DNA of 5,239 bases from positions 1,315,823 to 1,321,061 of the forward strand of contig CP070776.1 in the NCBI GenBank assembly GCA_020346205.1. Direction: 5' to 3'. A program made the translations under genes and the position numbers. Below, piece by piece: positions 1 through 4,140 of this stretch. Origin of the DNA: Deltaproteobacteria bacterium. GTDB taxonomy: Bacteria; Desulfobacterota; Desulfobulbia; Desulfobulbales; BM004. Position 1 is the stretch's first letter, and every line of letters starts with the position of its first letter. The notes below the pieces were generated by a model. It was not told the DNA's origin, did not search any database, and worked only from the letters and a program-made list of their open reading frames with translations.

Positions 1-282
1 GTTGCATATGAATTCATAGAAGAAGACAAAGGAGAAGGGGTCCCTAACGGATTATTGAAAGCAGACCGGGCACTGGTCTTTAATACTTCCAACACTGAAA
101 CGGAAAGAGAAAAAAGAGTGTTCGGCGACCCCCTTGAAAACATCTGGAAAAACTGCATCTTTGACCTATGCGGAGTGAAAAAGTTTTACCGGCGCACTTT
201 TAACATCATAGTGACAAGCTCTGAAGACGAAAGGAAAGAGTGGCTAGAGGAAGTTCGTCAGACAGTTTCGAAATTTTTCTGA
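1..282 (+). CDS. Flavodoxin-fold NAD(P)H oxidoreductase (quinone reductase-like), 3' end only
   Basis: The reading frame is open from the first base, so this is the last 93 codons of a gene that begins before the window. An in-frame TTG at 55 is internal and not a believable start. The fragment reads like the C-terminal half of the Flavodoxin_2 / NQO-KefF family, FMN- or FAD-dependent enzymes that transfer a hydride from NAD(P)H to quinones or similar acceptors in the cytoplasm. The evidence is the pattern G-L-L-K-A-D-R-A-L-V-F-N-T-S (window residues 17-30), then a G-D-P-L-x-x-I-W stretch near residues 42-49, the C-G-V before a hydrophobic-aromatic segment near 57-64, and the closing R-K-E-W-L-E-E-V helix. 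The FMN-binding N-terminus is outside the window, so cofactor and substrate cannot be judged. It converges on the next gene with a 22-base gap. Family call good, substrate unknown. Confidence 0.82.
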   Translation, partial: VAYEFIEEDKGEGVPNGLLKADRALVFNTSNTETEREKRVFGDPLENIWKNCIFDLCGVKKFYRRTFNIIVTSSEDERKEWLEEVRQTVSKFF

Positions 283-304
283 AAGGAGCGAAAACATTTT
301 CTCA

Positions 305-739
305 TCATAATCGAAGCACATAGCGCAGGTAAGCCTGAATGCCTGTGACAATCTGTATCAGCGCCAGAGCGAGAACCACCAGGTTGTTTATCCCATGCGC
401 TACAGTAAGCATCCGGCCTTTGCCGGGGTTCAGATACAAGTAAAACCCGGAAAATATTCCAAACACCAATAACGGCAGCATAAGCATGGCAACGGCAACA
501 TGCAGGCCCATGTCCGGATTCAGGAGGTAACGGTTCACCATAATTGCCCCGGCGGCGATACCGCCCAGCATTGAAACAAGTGCTATGGTTCCTACAATGA
601 CATGACGTTCCCGGAGAAATTGTTTTGTTTTGCCGAAGTGCAGGCTCTGAGCCCGCTGGAATCCAAGGTAGGCTGCATAAAAGGCCAGGAGAATGGCACC
701 TAACTGTGCAGCAGGGTGCATGCTAAGGAGAAATGTCAT
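305..739 (-). CDS. DUF4079-family four-helix membrane protein, probable b-type cytochrome
   Basis: This 144-residue protein has four hydrophobic segments, roughly residues 9-27, 46-68, 79-103 and 112-134. Its layout resembles DUF4079 proteins, best known from cyanobacteria: an N-terminal M-H-P followed by a helix ending A-A-Y-L-G, a central G-G-I-A-A-G turn, and a C-terminal Q-I-V-T-G-I-Q. One histidine sits at the start of each helix (H8, H46, H80, H115). If the helices alternate in direction, H8/H80 lie on one membrane face and H46/H115 on the other, as expected for two haem b sites in a b561-like electron carrier. That haem role is inference. The start at 739 is supported by AGGAGG at 748-753, eight bases upstream. 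It faces the TfoX-domain gene across a 134-base divergent region. No electron donor or acceptor is encoded beside it, apart from the partial flavin oxidoreductase gene that converges on it. Confidence 0.78.
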   Translation of the reverse strand: MTFLLSMHPAAQLGAILLAFYAAYLGFQRAQSLHFGKTKQFLRERHVIVGTIALVSMLGGIAAGAIMVNRYLLNPDMGLHVAVAMLMLPLLVFGIFSGFYLYLNPGKGRMLTVAHGINNLVVLALALIQIVTGIQAYLRYVLRL

Positions 740-779
740 TGTGTATGCCTCCTGAATCCTTTACTTTTCTTCTTCCAAC

Positions 780-800
780 AGTTTGAGTATGATTCAAACT
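780..800. promoter_or_regulatory. Perfect 7+7 bp inverted repeat, candidate operator
   Basis: AGTTTGA at 780-786 is exactly mirrored by TCAAACT at 794-800 around a 7-base spacer. The half-site core AGTTTG occurs again at 817-822. GATTCAA at 791-797 is mirrored by TTGAATC at 840-846. The dyad lies in the divergent region between the DUF4079 and TfoX-domain genes, directly downstream of a possible minus-strand -10 box (TATAAA, 805-800), where a bound repressor would block transcription. It resembles an FNR/CRP-type TTGA-N6-TCAA box but has one base too many in the spacer, so no regulator is named. Confidence 0.4.
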
Positions 801-825
801 TTATACACTTGTTTCCAGTTTGCAA
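800..825 (-). promoter_or_regulatory. Possible promoter for the DUF4079 gene
   Basis: On the minus strand TATAAA (805-800) matches five of six bases of a sigma70 -10 element. The upstream TTGCAA (825-820) resembles a -35 box but leaves a spacer of only 14 bases, so the -35 is weak or misplaced. The predicted transcript would start near 793, inside the inverted repeat, and carry a leader of about 55 bases before the ATG at 739. Low confidence. Confidence 0.25.
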
Positions 826-873
826 GGTCTTATTCATTGTTGAATCTCGTTTTTCGACGGAGAATATGAGCTT

Positions 874-1203
874 ATGGCATACAACGAAAAACTGTCGCAA
901 AAAGTCAGGGCATTGTTGCAGCGAACACCCGGCATGGAAGATAAAAAGATGTTCGGCGGTGTCGGTTTTCTTGTGCACGGCAATATGGCCTGCGGAGTTC
1001 TAAATGATGATCTGATTGTACGGGTCGGGCCTGACGAATATAAAAATGCTCTTGCTCTACCCCATACCAGGGAATTTGACATTACAGGCAGGGTCATGAA
1101 AGGCTGGGTCATGGTGTCTTCAGAAGGCACAAGAACAGATAGGGAACTGTCAGCTTGGGTGCAGCGCGGCATTTTATTTGCCCAGTCATTGCCAGGAAAA
1201 TAA
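874..1203 (+). CDS. TfoX/Sxy N-terminal domain protein
   Basis: This 109-residue protein is a stand-alone TfoX_N domain. Visible hallmarks are K-K-M-F-G-G-V-G-F at residues 24-32 with G-N-M-A-C-G-V following (36-42), the L-I-V-R-V-G-P-D-E-Y strand and turn (47-56), and a C-terminal F-D-I-T-G-R-V-M-K-G-W-V segment (68-79). In Gammaproteobacteria, TfoX/Sxy activates natural competence with CRP, but those proteins carry an additional C-terminal domain. Single-domain versions like this one are widespread outside competent species and have no settled role, so competence should not be assumed. The ATG at 874 has GGAG at 859-862, 11 bases upstream, a little far. The ATG at 866 is out of frame. It is divergent from the DUF4079 gene and followed by 111 bases without a clear terminator. 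Confidence 0.87.
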   Translation: MAYNEKLSQKVRALLQRTPGMEDKKMFGGVGFLVHGNMACGVLNDDLIVRVGPDEYKNALALPHTREFDITGRVMKGWVMVSSEGTRTDRELSAWVQRGILFAQSLPGK

Positions 1204-1255
1204 TAGATTTACACCTGACTTTTCTATTTGATCTGGAATATTTTCAATCAGTAAT

Positions 1256-1261
1256 TATACT
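1256..1261 (+). promoter_or_regulatory. Possible -10 box for the three-gene dioxygenase cluster
   Basis: TATACT matches five of six bases of the sigma70 -10 consensus and lies 54 bases before the ATG at 1315, in the AT-rich 1204-1314 gap. The best -35 at a 17-base spacing is CTGGAA (1233-1238), only three of six. The better-looking TTGATC at 1228-1233 is too far away, with a 22-base spacer. No other promoter in the gap looks stronger. Confidence 0.28.
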
Positions 1262-1314
1262 CTTCTCTATAACATATTTATTACTTATTGAACTTACATA
1301 CAGGAGTCAGAGCG

Positions 1315-1593
1315 ATGCCAAAATTTCTTATTGAAGTGCCTCATGAAGAAGAGTTACTGGCCTGCGCCCAGGTTGTGGAAAGCTTTCTGAATTACGGTTC
1401 TCACTTTGCTACAAATGCTGACTGGGGATGTTCTGACGGGGTACATAAGGCATGGATAACTATTGACACCGATAGTAAAGAAGATGCCCGCAACATCCTT
1501 CCCCCAGCATACCGCAAGCAGGCCACTATTGTTAAACTCAACAAATTCACCATGGAGGAAATAGACAATCTCCTTAAAGAGCATGGAGGCTGA
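1315..1593 (+). CDS. Small conserved protein of unknown function, first gene of the dioxygenase cluster
   Basis: This 92-residue soluble protein has no signal peptide or membrane segment. The start at 1315 is chosen because AGGAG at 1302-1306 lies eight bases upstream; a TTG at 1288 would put this site inside the gene. I cannot assign a function. The likely order is strand (residues 3-8, K-F-L-I-E-V), helix (11-26), a loop holding G-S-H-F and D-W-G-C-S-D-G (28-42), strand (45-50, K-A-W-I-T-I), helix (54-63), a P-P-A-Y-R turn, strand (70-75) and a C-terminal helix (79-89). This strand-helix-strand pattern would suit a ferredoxin-like or dimeric alpha/beta-barrel fold, the general type used by muconolactone isomerase and GYD-like proteins. 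That comparison is inference from pattern only. H10, H30, C39 and H44 are candidate functional residues. Its end overlaps the dioxygenase start by 11 bases, implying translational coupling. Confidence 0.8.
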   Translation: MPKFLIEVPHEEELLACAQVVESFLNYGSHFATNADWGCSDGVHKAWITIDTDSKEDARNILPPAYRKQATIVKLNKFTMEEIDNLLKEHGG

Positions 1594-2221
1594 TACCTAT
1601 TTTTCAATGTTTATGAAAAGCGGTGATTTAAAAAAAATATTTGTTTTTTCCATATTATCGGTATTCTTTCTGGCAGCTTTAAATGCTGTTGCCGGAGAAC
1701 AGTTCAGAAAGACACCTGCCGATTATGAAGGCCCTTTCTATCCTGTCACCCAGCAGGAGGATGTTGATAACGACCTGGTCCATGTAAAGGGACATACCGG
1801 TACAGCCCAGGGCGATATACTGAATCTCTCAGGAGTTGTGGTCAATACCAGGGGAGATGCACAGGAAAATCTTGTCATTGAGATCTGGCAGACTGATCCC
1901 CAGGGCAGATATAAACATCCAGGGGACTCATCTCCGGGAGAAAGGGATCCTGACTTCCAGTACTGGGGAGCAGCTGTGACAGGCCCAGACGGCACATTTT
2001 CTTTCAAGACTGTCGTGCCTGGAGCCTATCAGCCCAGGCCTGCCCATATCCATTACAAAGTCCTGAAGGACGGGAAAGTTCTTCTTACCAGCCAGATCTA
2101 TTTCATGGAGCCATCCAATAGAGACAGGCCATCCAAAACCTCCCGGATTGAACTGCAGAGAGCCGACCTCAAACAAATTAAGAAGGGAGAATTTGAAGCT
2201 TTTTTCAGAATAGTACTCTGA
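1583..2221 (+). CDS. Exported intradiol ring-cleavage dioxygenase (protocatechuate/catechol dioxygenase superfamily)
   Basis: Enzymes of this superfamily use non-haem Fe(III) and O2 to split catechol-type rings between the two hydroxyls. The full ligand set is visible: Y110 (G-R-Y-K-H-P), then Y149, H155 and H157 within Y-Q-P-R-P-A-H-I-H, with R152 matching the conserved active-site arginine. Residues 48-53 (Y-E-G-P-F-Y) and Q171 before I-Y-F also fit. A Sec-type signal peptide precedes the domain: lysines near 12-18, a hydrophobic core about 19-34 and an A-V-A/G cleavage site after residue 37, so the enzyme should act outside the cytoplasm. The start is uncertain: ATG 1583 overlaps the previous gene, while ATGs at 1607 and 1613 give more normal signal peptides but lack well-spaced ribosome binding sites (GGAGG at 1585-1589 is 17 or more bases away). 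At 212 residues it is a compact, single-domain member. Substrate unknown. Confidence 0.9.
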   Translation: MEADTYFSMFMKSGDLKKIFVFSILSVFFLAALNAVAGEQFRKTPADYEGPFYPVTQQEDVDNDLVHVKGHTGTAQGDILNLSGVVVNTRGDAQENLVIEIWQTDPQGRYKHPGDSSPGERDPDFQYWGAAVTGPDGTFSFKTVVPGAYQPRPAHIHYKVLKDGKVLLTSQIYFMEPSNRDRPSKTSRIELQRADLKQIKKGEFEAFFRIVL

Positions 2222-2235
2222 TTTTTTCCATTGTT

Positions 2236-2736
2236 ATGTCTGATACAAAAACCAATCAAAATCTTGCTCAGGCCTTTGCCAAGCTATCTCAGGCTTCAGC
2301 CCGCAGAAAAGTATACTCTCACAAGGCTGCCAGGGATGGACTGCCTGAGGTTGCACATTTCCTGCGTGCCATATCCGCGTCTGAAAAAGTACAGGCCCGC
2401 CGCCTTTTCAACAGCCTGATAGGCAAGGTTGACAAATCGGATGAATACCTGAAGACGATCTTTGAAAAAGAAATGCAGGCTTTGCTGGATAACTATGCAG
2501 AACTCATTGACAGTGCATCTGAAGAAAGACCTGCCCTACTGAATGCACTCAGACAGTTGCGGGCTGCAGAAACCCGGCTGCGTTCCTTCTATTCACAGGA
2601 AAGCGGAGATATAAAAACCAATAAAGATGCCAAATATTTTGTCTGCAAGTTCTGCGGATATTTAGGTACAGACAGCCCTCCTGAAAAATGCCCTATCTGC
2701 GGTGCTGCAAAAGATGCCTTTAATGAAGTTACCTAA
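2236..2736 (+). CDS. Rubrerythrin-like protein with C-terminal rubredoxin-type iron site
   Basis: This 166-residue protein has a helical ferritin-like part (about 8-120) and a rubredoxin-like tail with C137-x-x-C140 and C152-x-x-C155, which should bind one Fe(SCys)4. Classical rubrerythrins reduce peroxide in anaerobes using a di-iron site made of Glu and His. By eye alignment (no computed alignment), three carboxylates remain (E50, E79, E112), but positions expected to be Glu or His read L17, Q53, A82 and L115. Peroxidase activity may therefore be lost or altered; it could be an electron carrier or metal-binding protein instead. The start at 2236 lies 14 bases after the dioxygenase stop and has no recognisable ribosome binding site, suggesting re-initiation or coupling. 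There is no signal peptide, so it is cytoplasmic while the dioxygenase is exported. Confidence 0.85.
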   Translation: MSDTKTNQNLAQAFAKLSQASARRKVYSHKAARDGLPEVAHFLRAISASEKVQARRLFNSLIGKVDKSDEYLKTIFEKEMQALLDNYAELIDSASEERPALLNALRQLRAAETRLRSFYSQESGDIKTNKDAKYFVCKFCGYLGTDSPPEKCPICGAAKDAFNEVT

Positions 2737-2863
2737 TATCAAAGGCCTCATTTGCCAACAGCACTTTCCTTTATTTTTTCTATATTTACAAATAATTAAA
2801 CCTCTTTAAGTCAATTCTATATGCCCTGTTTTTCTGGCATTTTCGAGAATATTTCTTATATTT

Positions 2864-2895
2864 TAATACATACTAATACAATATTTTTTTGTATT
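2864..2895. repeat. AATACA half-site cluster with an inverted repeat, candidate operator
   Basis: TAATACA occurs at 2864-2870 and 2874-2880, exactly 10 bases apart, about one helical turn. AATACAA (2875-2881) is also mirrored by TTGTATT (2889-2895) around a 7-base spacer. The group overlaps the TACAAT -10 candidate of the TPR gene and ends 36 bases before its ATG, a typical operator position. The surrounding DNA is so AT-rich that chance repeats are a real possibility. Confidence 0.33.
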
Positions 2896-2917
2896 TCTAA
2901 AACCTTTGCATATGCAT

Positions 2918-2926
2918 AGGAGGTGA
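2918..2926 (+). promoter_or_regulatory. Near-ideal ribosome binding site of the TPR gene
   Basis: AGGAGGTGA is fully complementary to the 3' end of bacterial 16S rRNA (anti-Shine-Dalgarno UCACCUCCU). From the AGGAGG core to the ATG at 2932 there are eight bases. It decides the start: a GTG at 2923 lies inside this site and cannot be the initiator. It is the strongest translation signal in the window. Confidence 0.85.
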
Positions 2927-2931
2927 CTGCT

Positions 2932-3489
2932 ATGACAGGCAATGAATTTTTAAATGAAGCAAAATCAATGTTTGCAACCGGTCACCCAATGGAATCCATT
3001 GAACTGTTCACCAAAGCTGAAGAAGAAGGCTGCAACCCGGTGACTGTGTATTTAAGCAGGGGGGCAGCTTTTTTGACGGTCGATGAACTTGATAAATCCA
3101 TAGATGATTTCAACAGGGTGCTGGAAATTGATCCTGATAATGAAAGGGCATTCTACTACAGGGGTATCGCCTACCTAAAAAAGGGTGAATTCCTTAATGC
3201 GGTAGATGACCTGTCCATTTCAATCACATTCAATCATGACAGGGGCGCTGCTTTTTTTGCCCGAGGACTGGCTTATGCTGAACTGGACCGCACGGATGAG
3301 TCTCTGCGTGACCTGAAGACAGCCATTGCTTTCTCAAACAAGGAGGTCGAGGGCTTCACCAATCTGTTCGGAGAAAACCGCACTCTTTATGGCAAGAGCA
3401 TGGCTCTGCTGGAAGGTGAACGCGGACCATGGTCCATGGTTATGAATGAAGACGAAGTGAACAAACTGAAAAAGTGGATTGAACATTAA
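2932..3489 (+). CDS. Tetratricopeptide repeat (TPR) protein
   Basis: This 185-residue soluble protein consists mostly of TPR units at roughly residues 4-36, 37-70, 71-104 and 105-138. They are marked by the usual small/aromatic pattern: L-S-R-G-A-A-F-L and S-I-D-D-F-N-R-V-L-E-I-D-P in the second, F-Y-Y-R-G-I-A-Y-L-K-K-G in the third, F-F-A-R-G-L-A-Y in the fourth. TPR arrays form a curved helical scaffold for protein-protein contacts; the partner cannot be read from the sequence. The last 45 residues are not a clear repeat and end in a charged helix (about 172-184). No signal peptide or membrane segment is present, so it is cytoplasmic. Very strong ribosome binding site and a dedicated terminator suggest a single-gene transcript that is efficiently translated. 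Neighbours give no functional hint. Confidence 0.9.
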   Translation: MTGNEFLNEAKSMFATGHPMESIELFTKAEEEGCNPVTVYLSRGAAFLTVDELDKSIDDFNRVLEIDPDNERAFYYRGIAYLKKGEFLNAVDDLSISITFNHDRGAAFFARGLAYAELDRTDESLRDLKTAIAFSNKEVEGFTNLFGENRTLYGKSMALLEGERGPWSMVMNEDEVNKLKKWIEH

Positions 3490-3511
3490 AATAAAATTCA
3501 TTTAAATGTGT

Positions 3512-3547
3512 GAAAGAGGGGCAGCAAGTCCAGGCTGCCCCGTTTTC
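3512..3547 (+). terminator. Intrinsic terminator of the TPR gene
   Basis: GGGGCAGC (3518-3525) pairs perfectly with GCTGCCCC (3534-3541) around an 8-base loop. The stem can extend through an A-G mismatch and a G-U pair into GAAA/TTTC (3512-3515 with 3544-3547). The T-tract is short (GTTTTC), so termination may be incomplete. It begins 22 bases after the TPR stop and ends only 24 bases before the next start codon. Confidence 0.82.
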
Positions 3548-3571
3548 ATTTAACATATAGCCTGTGAGCTA

Positions 3572-4081
3572 ATGTCAAGTAACCTCCTGAAAACGATAAT
3601 AATCCTGCCGGGCACTGTGCTTGTTTTCGTACCGACACTCATTCTTATTGCAACCTATAATACCAGGTTTTCCTTTGAACTTATCGGGCCGGACCGGCTG
3701 CTGTTCTGGCCGGGGCTGGCAGCTGCCGGGCTCGGTCTTTTCCTGGCTGTCTGGACGGTTACACTTTTCACAAAGTTCGGCCAGGGAACTCCAGCTCCCT
3801 GGGATCCACCCCAAAAACTGGTGATACGCGGCCCCTATCGATTTGTGCGTAACCCGATGATCACCGGTGTCCTGTCCATGCTTCTGGCTGAGACCCTGCT
3901 GCTGAAATCCTGGCCCATATTCCTGTGGCTCCTGGTTTTCTTTTTACTTAACAGTGTCTATTTCCCCCTTGTTGAAGAAAGATCACTGGAAAAAAGATTC
4001 GGTGCAGATTATCTGGAGTATAAAAAACATGTACCCCGTTGGATCCCGCGCCTGACCCCATGGAAACCACCAGATAAATAA
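3572..4081 (+). CDS. Isoprenylcysteine carboxyl methyltransferase (ICMT)/PEMT-like membrane protein
   Basis: This 169-residue integral membrane protein has hydrophobic segments near residues 8-28, 43-67 and 97-131, the last long enough for a helical hairpin. It carries the family signature: R-G-P-Y-R-F-V-R-N-P-M at 86-96, then E135-E136, F-G-x-x-Y-x-x-Y at 143-150 and V-P-R-W-I-P at 154-159, the region that binds S-adenosylmethionine in ICMT/PEMT-type methyltransferases. Eukaryotic members methylate prenylated cysteine or phosphatidylethanolamine; bacterial relatives rarely have known substrates and none can be inferred here. The ATG at 3572 has only a weak GTGAG (3564-3568) three bases upstream. 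The gene starts just past the TPR terminator, so it either relies on read-through or uses a promoter overlapping that hairpin. It converges on cooS and shares the following terminator. Confidence 0.85.
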   Translation: MSSNLLKTIIILPGTVLVFVPTLILIATYNTRFSFELIGPDRLLFWPGLAAAGLGLFLAVWTVTLFTKFGQGTPAPWDPPQKLVIRGPYRFVRNPMITGVLSMLLAETLLLKSWPIFLWLLVFFLLNSVYFPLVEERSLEKRFGADYLEYKKHVPRWIPRLTPWKPPDK

Positions 4082-4117
4082 AAAAGGGCTGCAGCCATTG
4101 CGGCCACAACCCTTTTT
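4081..4117. terminator. Bidirectional terminator between the ICMT-like gene and cooS
   Basis: AAAAAGGG (4081-4088) pairs with CCCTTTTT (4110-4117). Inside, TG/CA (4090-4091 with 4107-4108) and GCC/GGC (4094-4096 with 4102-4104) continue the stem with small internal mismatches and a 5-base loop. On the + strand it ends in TTTTT for the ICMT-like gene, overlapping the last base of its stop codon. On the minus strand the arm is followed by TTTTTTATTTAT, a good U-tract for cooS. It therefore serves both converging genes. Confidence 0.85.
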
Positions 4118-4126
4118 GGGGGGGGG
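4118..4126. repeat. Run of nine G (C on the minus strand)
   Basis: Nine consecutive G directly follow the terminator T-tract, between it and the cooS stop at 4141-4143. Such runs slip during replication and are common sequencing or assembly error points. Here it lies outside both genes, so length variation would not alter a protein. On the cooS transcript it would be a C9 stretch just before the terminator stem. Confidence 0.9.
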
Positions 4127-4140
4127 CAAATTAACTTGTA

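Larger units (their letters stand above)
2737..2931. other. AT-rich intergenic region before the TPR gene
   Basis: This 195-base gap is strongly AT-rich with no plausible open frame. After the rubrerythrin-like gene, AAAGG (2741-2745) can pair with CCTTT (2768-2772), followed by a T-rich run, but the 22-base loop makes this only a weak terminator. ATGCC (2821-2825) and GGCAT (2836-2840) form a 5-bp stem followed by TTTTC, also weak. Possible -10 elements are TATATT (2857-2862) and TACAAT (2877-2882), neither with a convincing -35. The repeat cluster at 2864-2895 is listed separately. Confidence 0.5.

Noticed and set aside
290..301. GAAAA/TTTTC inverted repeat between the first two converging genes as a terminator
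   Set aside because: Only two bases separate the arms, too few for a hairpin loop, and the alternative TTTTC/GAAAA pairing is a weak AT-only stem.
783..797. FNR/CRP-type box (TTGA-N7-TCAA)
   Set aside because: The known spacer for such boxes is six bases; here it is seven, so the regulator cannot be named. Kept only as an unnamed dyad.
716..1003. Overlapping + strand (716-1003) and - strand (736-978) frames across the divergent intergenic region
   Set aside because: Both run into the other frames of recognised genes, have no credible ribosome binding site and no recognisable protein pattern.
834..1172. 112-codon minus-strand frame opposite the TfoX-domain gene
   Set aside because: Antisense to a clearly recognised TfoX_N domain; low-complexity translation without family features.
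1288..1314. TTG at 1288 as start of the small conserved protein
   Set aside because: It would place the AGGAG site at 1302-1306 inside the gene; the ATG at 1315 is well spaced from that site.
2907..2916. Palindrome TGCATATGCA just before the TPR ribosome binding site
   Set aside because: A short palindrome without a second copy or known binding protein; not enough to call an operator.
2923..2931. GTG at 2923 as the TPR gene start
   Set aside because: It overlaps the AGGAGGTGA ribosome binding site; ATG at 2932 has ideal spacing.
3424..3435. Perfect 12-bp palindrome GGACCATGGTCC inside the TPR gene
   Set aside because: It lies in coding sequence with no repeat elsewhere in the window and is probably chance.
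3499..3508. Palindrome CATTTAAATG after the TPR stop codon
   Set aside because: Short, AT-rich and self-complementary without a loop; likely chance next to the real terminator.
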